DNA of 64,000 bases, taken from the NCBI RefSeq assembly GCF_009720145.1, contig NZ_CP046252.1, forward strand, positions 1,488,001-1,552,000. Direction: 5' to 3'. Under the pieces are notes generated by a model. That model worked only from the letters and a program-made list of their open reading frames with translations. It had not been told where the DNA came from and did no database searches. Position numbers and translations under genes: made by a program. Origin of the DNA: Sphingobium sp. CAP-1. Lineage in GTDB: Bacteria; Pseudomonadota; Alphaproteobacteria; Sphingomonadales; Sphingomonadaceae. Shown in pieces: positions 16,760-25,241 of the stretch (within the stretch, counting starts at the first letter, position 1; the number at the start of each line of letters is the position of its first letter).

Positions 16760-17167
16760 TTATAGCAAGGCTTCCAGCAGGCCGATCAGCGGCAGATCCG
16801 CCGGCGGCATGTCGAGCGCATACATTTGCGCCGGGCGCACCCATTTGAGGGCGGTCGCATGGCGCGCTTCCGGCACGCCCTGCCACTTGCGGCAGACATA
16901 GAGCAGCAGCAGCAGATGCTTGTCGCCCAGCGGCTCGCTGGCGAAGGTCGCGGGCGCCAGACAACTGGCATGAGTTTCGATTCCCAACTCCTCCTCCAGT
17001 TCGCGCACCAATGCGGCTTCCGGCGTTTCGCCCGGCTCCACCTTGCCGCCGGGAAACTCCCACAGGTCGGCCATCGCCTTGCCCGGCGGGCGCTGCTGCA
17101 ACAGCACGCGGCCATCGGCATCGATCAACGCTACGGCAACGACGAGCAGGGAAGAAAAAGACGGCAT
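16760..17167 (-). CDS. mutT: 8-oxo-dGTP diphosphatase, MutT type
   Basis: The 135-residue protein carries a complete Nudix box from GGKVEPGETPEAA to RELEEELGIE (about residues 40-63), plus LLQQRPPGKAMADLWEFPGG in front, as in MutT enzymes that sanitise oxidised dGTP. The C-terminal half has the LKWVRPAQM strand of the family. It is divergent from the Flp pilin gene at 17248, with about 80 bases between. It should be cytosolic. The family is sure; 8-oxo-dGTP specificity is from family knowledge. Confidence 0.9.
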   Translation of the reverse strand: MPSFSSLLVVAVALIDADGRVLLQQRPPGKAMADLWEFPGGKVEPGETPEAALVRELEEELGIETHASCLAPATFASEPLGDKHLLLLLYVCRKWQGVPEARHATALKWVRPAQMYALDMPPADLPLIGLLEALL

Positions 17168-17247
17168 AATGGTCCCGACAAGAGGGCTTTGTTAACCCTG
17201 GCTGCTTTACACGTCTGACCGGGACTGTCTGTAGCGAACTGGGGAAA

Positions 17248-17436
17248 ATGATGCGCGGGCTTATCGATATCCTCACCCGATGGCGGCTGGTGCGGTGCGA
17301 ACGCGGTGCCACGGCGGTCGAATATGCGCTGATCCTCGCCATGGTCGTGCTGGCCATGATCACTGCCCTGACCAATGTCGCGAACAAGACCACCGGCATG
17401 TGGAACAACGTCGCGACCGAAGTAACAGCGCATTAA
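17248..17436 (+). CDS. Flp-type (type IVb) pilin
   Basis: The prepilin has 62 residues: a basic leader of about 19 residues, then the prepilin-peptidase site RG/ATAVEYALI and a single hydrophobic helix. Such pilins polymerise into Flp/Tad pili used for surface attachment. GGGGAAA precedes the start; a second Met follows directly. The short C-terminal region is NNVATEVTAH. A second pilin gene lies 137 bases downstream. No tad assembly genes are in the window, so these pilins depend on a machinery encoded elsewhere. Confidence 0.9.
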   Translation: MMRGLIDILTRWRLVRCERGATAVEYALILAMVVLAMITALTNVANKTTGMWNNVATEVTAH

Positions 17437-17440
17437 CCAT
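17433..17440 (+). promoter_or_regulatory. CtrA-like half-site before second pilin
   Basis: TTAACCAT matches the CtrA half-site motif and overlaps the first pilin's stop codon. Further TTAAC words occur at 17192-17196 and 17542-17546, so three lie in about 350 bases of otherwise GC-rich DNA around the two pilin genes. CtrA controls the Flp pilin gene pilA in Caulobacter. Direct control here is inference. Confidence 0.35.
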
Positions 17441-17573
17441 CAATATTTGACAGTCGTTTCGGCCATTAAGATTTTTTCAACCGAGCTGCTCTAATTCCAT
17501 CCTTGTCGACCACGAATTACCAAGCGGGGCGGCCGGGTAGTTTAACGCAGAAATTCACTCAAGGAGACGTCAC

Positions 17574-17735
17574 ATGAAGTTCGTCCGTAAGATGCTGAAG
17601 AACGAAAAGGGTGCCACCGCGATCGAATACGGCCTGATCGCCGCTCTGATCGCCGTCGCCGCCATTGGCGCGATGACCAGCCTGGGCAGCAAGCTCGGCA
17701 GCACCTTCAACAACGTTTCGGGCAACCTGAAGTAA
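17574..17735 (+). CDS. Flp-type pilin, 53 residues
   Basis: A short gene from the ATG at 17574 encodes a typical Flp pilin: the leader MKFVRKMLKNEKG is cut before ATAIEYGLIAALIAV, a hydrophobic helix follows, and the protein ends in SKLGSTFNNVSGNLK. AAGGAG at 17561-17566 is an excellent ribosome site. Its classic sequence and strong terminator suggest it is the main pilin of the pair, while the upstream copy is more diverged. The mature pilin is about 40 residues. Confidence 0.93.
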   Translation: MKFVRKMLKNEKGATAIEYGLIAALIAVAAIGAMTSLGSKLGSTFNNVSGNLK

Positions 17736-17757
17736 GCCCAGACGCTTGTCGGAACAG

Positions 17758-17789
17758 GAGGCGGCGGACACAAGTCCGCCGCCTCTTTT
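17758..17789 (+). terminator. Terminator after Flp pilin
   Basis: A 12-bp perfect stem (17758-17769 with 17774-17785) with an ACAA loop is followed by TTTT. It ends the pilin unit and faces the convergent M48 protease gene. Confidence 0.93.
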
Positions 17790-17801
17790 CGTTTATATGA
17801 C

Positions 17802-19280
17802 TTACCAGATAACGATCTTCACCCGCTGCCCCGGCCGCAGCGTCGCGCCCGATGACAGCGCGTTGATCGTCACGAACCGCTCCAGCGGATAATCGGCATA
17901 GGCCATGCGCTTCGCCATCGACTGGACGGTGTCGCCGGCCTTTACAGTCACCACATCGACGCGGCGCGGCCTGATCGCGGCGGCTTCCTGCGCGGACAGG
18001 CGCTGGACCGACTGTACCATCGCTGTGAACGGGCCGATCCCCTGCCCCGCCGGCGTCAACAGCAGGAAGTGATAGGCCTTTCCACCCCCGAAATCATAGG
18101 CGAATACGGTTGCGTCAACCTGCGACGACTGGCTGGTAGCGCGCACGGTGCGCCAGGCGGCCGGGATGCCGTTGACCGTGGTGCGGCTGACTTCCCCCTG
18201 CGGCACACCGCCATTCCCACCGCCCAGCTTGGTCAGAACCGCATCGATATAGGCGGCCAGATTGCCCGAATAGGCGGCCGCGCCAAATTGCGCCTGCCCG
18301 CCCGATCCGGTGATCGAAACCGCCTCGCTGCCATTCTCCATGCCAAAGCCGCTCGGCGCGGCGAAGGTCAGGCGCAGGTCGGGATGGCGGAAGCGGTTGC
18401 CGTCGATCACCCCCTGTTTGGGATCGTCGCCATAGAGGACGCCGTCCACCGCATTGAGGAAGGCGTCGCGGTTGCGCACGCTACTGGTGGCGCGGGTCGC
18501 GGCAGCCGCATCGGCGGCGCGTTTGACGCGGGCGCCCGGATCGGGATGGGTGCTGGCCCATTCGGGCATCGACCGCGCGCTACCGGCGACTCGCGCATCC
18601 AGGTTGCTCTGCGCCGCCAGCGACGCCAGCATCCCGGACAAGGCGCGTGGATCATAGCCGCCCGATGCGAGATAGCGGATGCCCAGATCATCAGCCTCAT
18701 ATTCCTGACTGCGCGAGAATTTGAGCGTCAGCAACTGGCTGCCGGTGCCAATCCCCTTCTGGACCAGCCCGGCAAAGCCCGAATCGCCCAATAATGCGCC
18801 CGCCAGCGCGCCGAGCAGCGCACCGCCGATCGCGTTGCGCTGCGCCGTCTGCTGTCGCCGCTGGCCATGCTGGGCGGCGACATGGCCGACTTCATGCCCC
18901 AGCACGCCCGCCAGTTCGGCCTCATCATTCATCAGCGCCATCAACTGGCGGGTGACATAGACATAGCCGCCGGGAATGGCGAAGGCGTTGTTCACCGGCG
19001 AATTGAGCAGGGTGACGGTAAAGTCGCCCTGCGCATTGGACAGGCCGGACTGGACCGCGATGCGGCGGCCGACGCTCTCTACATATTTGGCCTGCGGGCC
19101 GACATAGGCGCCGCCAAATTCCCTGAGCAGTTCAGGATGCTGCTTCGCCCCGCTCGCCTTGTCCTGCGCACTGATCGACGAGACAGTGCGAATCGCCTTC
19201 TGCTGACCGATTACCGCCGGCGCACTGAATGCCACGGCCAGCGCACCGGCCGTGCAGCCCAGCGAAATTTTCCAGTTCAT
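17802..19280 (-). CDS. M48 family periplasmic metalloprotease with LysM-like tail
   Basis: The 492-residue protein has a signal peptide, an M48 peptidase domain with zinc motif HEVGH (129-133) and the third ligand in EYEAD (about 193-197). A middle region follows, and a C-terminal LysM-like module (about 445-492: VKAGDTVQSMAKRM to RPGQRVKIV) should bind peptidoglycan. Relatives such as BepA degrade or refold outer-membrane proteins. The ATG at 19280 follows GGAG; five upstream residues are possible. It is downstream of accA by about 70 bases on the same strand. The protease family is secure; the substrate is not. Confidence 0.92.
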   Translation of the reverse strand: MNWKISLGCTAGALAVAFSAPAVIGQQKAIRTVSSISAQDKASGAKQHPELLREFGGAYVGPQAKYVESVGRRIAVQSGLSNAQGDFTVTLLNSPVNNAFAIPGGYVYVTRQLMALMNDEAELAGVLGHEVGHVAAQHGQRRQQTAQRNAIGGALLGALAGALLGDSGFAGLVQKGIGTGSQLLTLKFSRSQEYEADDLGIRYLASGGYDPRALSGMLASLAAQSNLDARVAGSARSMPEWASTHPDPGARVKRAADAAAATRATSSVRNRDAFLNAVDGVLYGDDPKQGVIDGNRFRHPDLRLTFAAPSGFGMENGSEAVSITGSGGQAQFGAAAYSGNLAAYIDAVLTKLGGGNGGVPQGEVSRTTVNGIPAAWRTVRATSQSSQVDATVFAYDFGGGKAYHFLLLTPAGQGIGPFTAMVQSVQRLSAQEAAAIRPRRVDVVTVKAGDTVQSMAKRMAYADYPLERFVTINALSSGATLRPGQRVKIVIW

Positions 19281-19351
19281 ACCCTCTCCACCCACGACAT
19301 GACCCCAACGTAACGTCGATCATGGCGGGGCGTTCCCGGATAAGCGAGCGT

Positions 19352-20296
19352 TTAGACGCCGATAGCGAGGAATTTGTCGGCGCGATCGGTGCGCAGCGCG
19401 TCACCGGACAGCCCATCGAGCGACCCCAGTTCCGCCTCGATCGCCGCGCCCAGACTGGCGATCGCCTGCACCGGATCGCGATGCGCGCCGCCCACCGGCT
19501 CGGTCACGATCCGGTCGATCACGCCCAGCTTCTTGAGATGCTGCGCCGTCACCTGCATCGCCGTCGCGGCATCGCTCGCCTTTTCGGCGGTACGCCACAG
19601 GATCGACGCGCAGCCTTCGGGCGAGATCACCGAATAGACAGCATGTTCGAACATCAGCACGCGATTCGCCGCCGCCAGCGCGATCGCGCCGCCCGAACCG
19701 CCTTCGCCCACCACAGCCGCCACCATCGGCACGCCCAGCTTCAGACAGGCTTCGGTCGACCGGGCGATGGCTTCGGCCTGGCCGCGTTCTTCCGCCTGCA
19801 CGCCGGGGAAAGCGCCCGACGTGTCCACCAGGCTGACGACCGGCAGGCCGAACCGGTCGGCCAGTTCCATCAGGCGGATCGCCTTGCGATAGCCTTCGGG
19901 CTTGGCCATGCCGAAATTGTGGCGCACGCGGCTGGCGGTGTCGTCGCCCTTTTCATGGCCGATCACCATGACCTTGCGTTCGCCCAGCGTCGCAAAGCCC
20001 CCGATGATCGCCTGATCGTCGGCAAAGGCGCGATCGCCGGCCAGCGGCATGAAATTGTCGAACATGCCCGCGACATAGTCCTTGAAGTGCGGACGGTCGG
20101 GGTGGCGCGCAACCTGCGTCTTTTGCCAGGGCGTCAGCTTCGCATAGGTATCGCCCAGCAGCTTGTTCGCGCGCTGCTCCAGCGTCGCGATCTCGCCATC
20201 GATGTTGATGTCCCCCACGCTGGCGGTGGCGCGCAGCTCGACAACGCGCGCTTCCAGCTCCGCGATCGGCTTTTCAAATTCCAGAAAGCTTACCAT
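19352..20296 (-). CDS. accA: Acetyl-CoA carboxylase carboxyltransferase subunit alpha
   Basis: AccA, together with AccD, moves the carboxyl group from biotin to acetyl-CoA, the first committed step of fatty acid synthesis. The 314-residue length and landmarks fit: FLEFEKPIAELE at the N-terminus, RPHFKDYV, MVIGHEKG, VDTSGAFPG and the oxyanion-forming GEGGSGGAIA. It follows xerD by 11 bases on the same strand. accD is not in the window. Confidence 0.97.
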   Translation of the reverse strand: MVSFLEFEKPIAELEARVVELRATASVGDINIDGEIATLEQRANKLLGDTYAKLTPWQKTQVARHPDRPHFKDYVAGMFDNFMPLAGDRAFADDQAIIGGFATLGERKVMVIGHEKGDDTASRVRHNFGMAKPEGYRKAIRLMELADRFGLPVVSLVDTSGAFPGVQAEERGQAEAIARSTEACLKLGVPMVAAVVGEGGSGGAIALAAANRVLMFEHAVYSVISPEGCASILWRTAEKASDAATAMQVTAQHLKKLGVIDRIVTEPVGGAHRDPVQAIASLGAAIEAELGSLDGLSGDALRTDRADKFLAIGV

Positions 20297-20307
20297 GGCG
20301 CATGGCG

Positions 20308-21240
20308 TTAGGGGGATGGCGCGCCGTCGTCAACGCGGGGATGCGGGTAACTGTCCGGCATCGTCGCCAGCGGATGACGCTGATTGACCAGTTCGACCAG
20401 CCGGCGGCTGTCAACATGGGTATAGATTTGCGTGGTACCGATGTCGGCATGGCCCAGCATCAGTTGCAGCGCGCGCAGGTCCGCGCCCCCTTCCAGCAAA
20501 TGGGTGGCGAAGGCGTGGCGCAGCACATGGGGGCTGACCCGCTGCGGCGCGATGCCGGCGGCGGCGGCCAGCGCCTTCACCAGTTGATAGAGGCGGATGC
20601 GGCTGAGATGGCTCTTGCCCGACGGGAACAGCCACATATTGTCCGCCGGGACATGGGGCAGCCAGGCCGAAACGGCAGCCCGCGCGCGGTCGGAAATCGG
20701 CACCAGCCGCTCACGCGCGCCCTTCCCCTTCAGGATCAGGAAGGGCCGGTCCATCGCCAGCGCCCGACGCGGCAACGACACCAGTTCGGTCGCGCGCAGG
20801 CCGGAGCCATAGAGCAGCTCGATCAAGGCGGCGAGCCGCAGGTCGAGCGGCGCGACAGGCTCCACCGCCAGCCGCTCGGCGATCAGCGCGAAAAAGCGAT
20901 CGACCTCCGCGGTGGACAGGATCTTGGGCAGCGACCGCCCGCGCGTCGGGCGCGGCAGCGCGGCAGAAGGATTGTCGGCGCGCAGCCCCTCCTCCTCCAG
21001 AAAGGCGTAGAAGGCGCGCAGAGCGGATGTCTTGCGCGCGACCGAGGCGGCGGCCAGTTCCGCCCATTGCGCCGCCAGCGTGCCGATGCCCTCCCCGGTG
21101 GCCCCCGCAAGTCCGCCGAGCAGCGCGCCCGCTCCGGTCAGGTCGGTGCGATAGGCGATCAGGGTGTTACGCGACGCGCCGCGCTCCGCCGCCATCATTT
21201 CGAGGAAGCGGTCGATCAGGGTGGCGTCCTCCTGCCCCAT
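20308..21240 (-). CDS. xerD: Tyrosine recombinase XerD
   Basis: XerD acts with XerC at dif to resolve chromosome dimers at division. The 310-residue protein has a SAM-like N-terminal core-binding domain and the catalytic set Arg149 (GSGLRATELVSL), a Lys in LKGKG (171-173), His238 and Arg241 (HVLRHAFATHLLEGG), His264 (MLGHADI) and nucleophile Tyr273 (QIYTHV). The start is two bases from the stop of the large upstream gene, implying coupled translation. It is a housekeeping recombinase; there are no signs of an integrated element around it. Confidence 0.95.
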   Translation of the reverse strand: MGQEDATLIDRFLEMMAAERGASRNTLIAYRTDLTGAGALLGGLAGATGEGIGTLAAQWAELAAASVARKTSALRAFYAFLEEEGLRADNPSAALPRPTRGRSLPKILSTAEVDRFFALIAERLAVEPVAPLDLRLAALIELLYGSGLRATELVSLPRRALAMDRPFLILKGKGARERLVPISDRARAAVSAWLPHVPADNMWLFPSGKSHLSRIRLYQLVKALAAAAGIAPQRVSPHVLRHAFATHLLEGGADLRALQLMLGHADIGTTQIYTHVDSRRLVELVNQRHPLATMPDSYPHPRVDDGAPSP

Positions 21241-21242
21241 GG

Positions 21243-23066
21243 TCAGGCCCGGCTGATCGCCTCTGCCGCGATCATGCGCGCTTCGGGGTCGAGGCCGACC
21301 CGGTGCAGCGCGGCGACCACATGATAGAGATGCGCGGGCGGCAGGCGGCTCCAGTCATTGGCCTGCATCCCCACCGCCGCCAGCAGCGCCACGGTCGCCT
21401 TCTCGCCCCGCTGCGCCGCCGCGCCGATCGCGCGCGCCCAGCGGCTGTTGGCGGCCAGGGGGACGCCATTATCCTGCGCCAGCGACGCCATATCCTGCGC
21501 CGGCAGGCGCGACAGGCCGGCAAGCGCGGCGATCAGCATCCGGCCCTTTTCCGCGCCTGCGTCGCCGACATAATCCGATACGCGGCTCTTGCTGATATCG
21601 ACCACCGGGCTGGGCGCGCCAACGGCCAGCAGCGCCCAGAATTGCGATGCGCCAGCGCCGTTCAACTGGCCGACCGCCCGCGCCCAGCGCGCGGCATTGC
21701 GATCATAGCCGGCGGTCAGCATCGCCGCGACGAGATTGGCGGCGTCCTGCGCCTCGGTCTGCGCCACCGGCAGGGCGGCGGCGGCTCGCGCCGTCGCGAT
21801 CAGGCCGACATAATCGGCCTTGCCTTCATCCCCCCACCATGTCCGCATCCCGCCCAGCCGGTCGCCCACGGTCGCCCCGGCATAAGCGGCGCGCAGCGCG
21901 TCGATCCTGTCGGCCAGGTCGTTGGGCACATCGCCATCGGTGCGAATCTGGCCATAGAAGCCGACCAGCGCCGCGTTGGACAGCACGCCCAGCCGCGCCG
22001 CAATGTCGACGCCGGGCCGCCGCCGCAGCGCACTCAGCGCGGGCGCGCGCGCTTCCCAGGCGCGGACGTGCTGGCCCGCCGTGGCATAAAGATCCTGCGG
22101 GATTTCGACATTGAGCGCGGTCGCGAGGCCAAAGCGCCAGGCGGTCAGCCGATCGACCCCGTCCCATTCGATCTTGACCGATCGGCGCGCGTTGAAACCA
22201 GTGCCGACGACCTTTTCCGCCAGCCGATAATCGATGCCGCGCACCACGCCCTTGCGCTGCGCCTGGTTCAGCGCGCCGCTGGCCGTGCCCTGATCGCCCG
22301 ACAGCGCGGCGCAGATCGCGCGCGTCATGTCCCAGCCCGGCTCCTTGCTGAAGCGCAACGCGCCGGCCGACAGGGGACACAGGCCGGCGGGATCGGCGGT
22401 CGCCAGATAGGTCTGCATCGCCACGGCATAGAGACGCGGGGAATAGCGGTCGGCATCGACGCTCTGCACCATCAGGCGGGCGCTGTCCGCCTCCCCCATG
22501 CGCAACAAAAGCCAGGCGCGCTCCGCCGCCCAGTCCGCCCCGTCGATGTCGCGCGGCGTATCGGTCGCGCTCAGCAGCGCGCGACGCAGCAGGATGAAAG
22601 CCCAGCGCGACGCGATCGGCGCATGGGTTTCCTTCATCAGGGCGGCCAGATATTTGCCCGATTCGGCGCCGAAGGCGTCCGGTTCGAACCCGCGCGTCTG
22701 CGGCGTCAGCGGACCGATGCGGTCGAGCGAGCGGCGCGCCGTGTCGGGCAGGTCATATTTGGCCTTCTGCGCCGCGATTTCCTCCGGCGTCAGTTCCTCT
22801 TCGGCGGCATTGCCCGCTTGCGCCAGCGACAGGTCGGGCAGCGTCGCCGGATTGAGCGGCTGCACCATCGGCGTGCCAGCCGGGGCGACGGGGGCACCGG
22901 GTGTCGTCGGCGCGGGGCGCGCGGGCTGCGGCGCCGGCGCTTCAGGCGTGTCGCCGAAGCCGGGCGGCAGCAGCGATTCGGGCGCCTGTTGCGCGACCAC
23001 GGGCAAGGCCAGAGCGAGCGCAAAGCTGCCCAGCGCCCATTTGGCGTTCCCCCGCGGCCAGCGCAT
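21243..23066 (-). CDS. Uncharacterised 607-residue periplasmic protein
   Basis: I do not recognise a named family. The protein starts with a signal peptide (basic MRWPRGNAKWA, hydrophobic core, cut near PVVAQQ), then a Pro/Ala-rich linker to about residue 75. The remaining 530 residues are mostly helical with repeated Ala-rich segments such as AERAWLLLRMGEADSA, suggestive of a helical-repeat solenoid. It lies between a 62-residue membrane protein gene (5-base gap) and xerD (2-base gap), so all three are one unit. It could be an envelope scaffold or a cell-wall-related factor. No catalytic motif is seen. Confidence 0.75.
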   Translation of the reverse strand: MRWPRGNAKWALGSFALALALPVVAQQAPESLLPPGFGDTPEAPAPQPARPAPTTPGAPVAPAGTPMVQPLNPATLPDLSLAQAGNAAEEELTPEEIAAQKAKYDLPDTARRSLDRIGPLTPQTRGFEPDAFGAESGKYLAALMKETHAPIASRWAFILLRRALLSATDTPRDIDGADWAAERAWLLLRMGEADSARLMVQSVDADRYSPRLYAVAMQTYLATADPAGLCPLSAGALRFSKEPGWDMTRAICAALSGDQGTASGALNQAQRKGVVRGIDYRLAEKVVGTGFNARRSVKIEWDGVDRLTAWRFGLATALNVEIPQDLYATAGQHVRAWEARAPALSALRRRPGVDIAARLGVLSNAALVGFYGQIRTDGDVPNDLADRIDALRAAYAGATVGDRLGGMRTWWGDEGKADYVGLIATARAAAALPVAQTEAQDAANLVAAMLTAGYDRNAARWARAVGQLNGAGASQFWALLAVGAPSPVVDISKSRVSDYVGDAGAEKGRMLIAALAGLSRLPAQDMASLAQDNGVPLAANSRWARAIGAAAQRGEKATVALLAAVGMQANDWSRLPPAHLYHVVAALHRVGLDPEARMIAAEAISRA

Positions 23067-23071
23067 CCGCC

Positions 23072-23260
23072 TTACTGACCCAGCTTCTCGGCAGGGATGA
23101 TCTTTTCGACGCGCTGTTGCGGCTTTTCGCCGCCGCGCGACCAGAAAAAGGCCAGCAGCAGCGCCAGCAGCACGACCAGAGCGATGGGGATGATCGGCAG
23201 GCGGCTGCCGCGACGGCGCGTGCCGCTTTCGAAACTGCCGAAATTGCGATTATTCTTCAT
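23072..23260 (-). CDS. 62-residue single-pass membrane protein
   Basis: The ATG at 23260 is preceded by AAGGAA. The protein has a basic N-terminal part (ESGTRRRGSRLP), one membrane segment (about residues 22-41, ending AFFW), and a short charged tail ending AEKLGQ. This predicts N-in topology with about 20 residues in the periplasm. It is the first gene of the unit with the 607-residue periplasmic protein and xerD, and is divergent from aroK 97 bases away. Function is unknown; the tight spacing suggests it partners the downstream periplasmic protein. Confidence 0.75.
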   Translation of the reverse strand: MKNNRNFGSFESGTRRRGSRLPIIPIALVVLLALLLAFFWSRGGEKPQQRVEKIIPAEKLGQ

Positions 23261-23357
23261 AGTTCCTTGGCTTAAGCTGATCGGCCGGCAAAGGCCATGC
23301 GTCAGGGAAAAGATGCGATTTGCCTCTGCGTCGGCTGGCTGTATAGCCCCCCTCGCC

Positions 23358-23906
23358 ATGCAGCGAAACAGCAAAATCCCGGAGAGCCAGGCCAGACGTG
23401 GTCCCATCGTGTTGGTGGGCATGATGGGCGTGGGCAAATCGACCGTCGGCCGCCGCCTCGCCGCGCGGCTCGGCCTCAGCTTTGTCGACGCCGACGAGGA
23501 GATCGAAAAGGCCGCCGGCATGAGCGTGACCGAGATTTTCGAACGCTATGGCGAATCCTATTTCCGCGACGGCGAACGGCGGGTGATCGCCCGGTTGATG
23601 GACGGCGTGCCCAAGGTGATCGCGACCGGCGGCGGCGCTTTCATGCAGGATGAAACGCGCAAGCTGATCCTGGACGCCGCCACCGCCATCTGGCTGGACG
23701 CCGACATCGATGTGCTGGTCGATCGGGTCGGCCGCCGCGAAAGCCGTCCGCTGCTCAAGGATCGCGATCCGCGCGTAGTGCTGACCGAACTGGCGGCGGT
23801 GCGCAATCCGGTCTACGCGCTGGCCCCCATTCATGTGAAGAGCATCGCCGCCCCGCACGAAGTCGCGGTCGAGCGGATCATGGAGCAATTGACGGCATGG
23901 CATTAG
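23358..23906 (+). CDS. aroK: Shikimate kinase
   Basis: AroK phosphorylates shikimate in the aromatic amino acid pathway. The 182-residue protein has Walker A GMMGVGKST (21-29), the shikimate-binding Asp in VDADEEIE, Arg70 in YFRDGERR, the triple Gly at 91-93 (ATGGGAF), and the adenine-loop Arg in ESRPLLK. The ATG at 23358 gives the family length; the longer in-frame extension overlaps the divergent gene and lacks similarity. Its last ten bases overlap the aroB start, a coupled pair. Confidence 0.95.
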   Translation: MQRNSKIPESQARRGPIVLVGMMGVGKSTVGRRLAARLGLSFVDADEEIEKAAGMSVTEIFERYGESYFRDGERRVIARLMDGVPKVIATGGGAFMQDETRKLILDAATAIWLDADIDVLVDRVGRRESRPLLKDRDPRVVLTELAAVRNPVYALAPIHVKSIAAPHEVAVERIMEQLTAWH

Positions 23907-25012
23907 TCCGGGTCGCGCTGGACGCGCGCAGCTACGACATCCTCATCGAACAGGGCGCGCTCGATCGCGCCGGCGACATCTTGAAGCCCTATGCGCGCAA
24001 GGGCCGGCTGGTTGTCGTCACCGACGCCCACGTCGCCAAGGCGCAGTTGCCCCGTCTCGACGCCAGCCTGCGCGCAGCCGGGATCAGCGTCGAACCGATC
24101 ATCCTGCCGCCGGGCGAACAAACCAAGAGCTGGCGCCATCTGGAGCAGTTGCTCGATGCACTACTGGCTCTGGAGATTGAGCGCGGCGACCATATCGTCG
24201 CACTGGGCGGCGGCGTGATCGGCGATCTGGTCGGCTTTGCCGCCTCGATCCTGAAGCGCGGCTGCCACTTCATCCAGGTACCCACCACCCTGCTGGCGCA
24301 AGTCGATTCGTCGGTCGGTGGCAAGACCGCGATCAACGCGAAGGCCGGCAAGAATCTGATCGGCGCCTTCTATCAGCCCGCCCTCGTCCTGATCGACCCG
24401 TCGACACTCGACAGCCTGCCGCCGCGCGAAACCCGCGCCGGCTATGCCGAAGTGGTAAAATATGGGTTGATCGACGATCCCGATTTCTTCGCCTGGTGCG
24501 AAGCCAATGCCGAAGCATTGCTGGCGGGCGATCCCGATGCCCGCACCCGCGCGATCGAAAAGAGCGTGCAGGCCAAGGCCGCGATCGTCGCCGATGACGA
24601 GCGTGAAACGTCGGGCCGTCGCGCCCTGCTCAACCTCGGCCACACCTTCGGCCATGCGCTGGAGGCCGATACCGGCTTTTCCGACACATTGCTCCATGGC
24701 GAGGGCGTCGCGGCCGGCATGGCGCTCGCCTTCCGCTATTCGGCGCGGCTGGGGCTATGTTCGGCGGCGGATGCGGATCGCGTCACTGCCCATCTCAGGG
24801 CCGTGGGCCTGCCCCACGACCTCGCCACCGCCCATGTCACCGCCGACGGCGCGGAACTGGTCGGTCATATGCTGCATGACAAGAAAATGGCGGCCGGCAC
24901 CCTGCCCTTCCTGCTGGCGCGCGGCATCGGCGCGACCTTCCTGTCGAAGGATGTCGCGCTGGACGATGTGGCCGCATTTCTGGATGAAGATCGGGCAAAG
25001 GCGGACGCATAA
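23897..25012 (+). CDS. aroB: 3-dehydroquinate synthase
   Basis: AroB converts DAHP to 3-dehydroquinate using NAD and a metal. The 371-residue protein contains PPGEQTKSW, the NAD-binding ALGGGVIGDLVGFAAS, QVDSSVGGKT, GYAEVVKYG and NLGHTFGHALE with the metal-binding His residues. The ATG at 23897 lies inside the last codons of aroK. A compound palindromic element follows eight bases after the stop. Confidence 0.96.
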   Translation: MALVRVALDARSYDILIEQGALDRAGDILKPYARKGRLVVVTDAHVAKAQLPRLDASLRAAGISVEPIILPPGEQTKSWRHLEQLLDALLALEIERGDHIVALGGGVIGDLVGFAASILKRGCHFIQVPTTLLAQVDSSVGGKTAINAKAGKNLIGAFYQPALVLIDPSTLDSLPPRETRAGYAEVVKYGLIDDPDFFAWCEANAEALLAGDPDARTRAIEKSVQAKAAIVADDERETSGRRALLNLGHTFGHALEADTGFSDTLLHGEGVAAGMALAFRYSARLGLCSAADADRVTAHLRAVGLPHDLATAHVTADGAELVGHMLHDKKMAAGTLPFLLARGIGATFLSKDVALDDVAAFLDEDRAKADA

Positions 25013-25019
25013 ATCTAAG

Positions 25020-25145
25020 CCCCTCCCGTAAACGGGAGGGGCAGCGAGACTTAATGAGCCGAAGGCGAATTTAGTCGCAGCGGGGTGGGCATTTGCAACG
25101 TCGCGCAAACCCACCCCCTACCCCCCTCCCGCTGGCGGGAGGGGG
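25020..25145. repeat. Compound palindromic (BIME-like) element
   Basis: The 126-base intergenic element is bounded by two strong hairpins: CCCCTCCCG-TAAA-CGGGAGGGG (25020-25041) and an 11-bp C/G-rich stem (25122-25145). Between them GGGTGGG/CCCACCC with inner TTTGC/GCAAA forms another (about 25084-25117). The layout of paired palindromes recalls a mosaic REP element. It lies between the aroB stop and the rpmE terminator, and no reading frame is convincing. Confidence 0.65.
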
Positions 25146-25187
25146 AACAGGTCAGATTTTGGACAATTCCCGCCACTCATCAAACAC

Positions 25188-25215
25188 AAAAAAGGGCGCC
25201 CCGATCGGAACGCCC
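25188..25215 (-). terminator. Terminator of rpmE
   Basis: On the minus strand GGGCG...CGCCC arms with an inner CCGATCGG palindrome are followed by six T residues (A run 25188-25193 on the plus strand). It lies 27 bases after the rpmE stop. Confidence 0.85.
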
Positions 25216-25241
25216 TTTCGATTCGTGCCGTGAAAGGCCGA

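Noticed and set aside
21027..23078. Rightward frame of 683 codons opposite xerD and the periplasmic protein
   Set aside because: Low-complexity Arg/Ala-rich shadow; xerD on the other strand has all catalytic residues.
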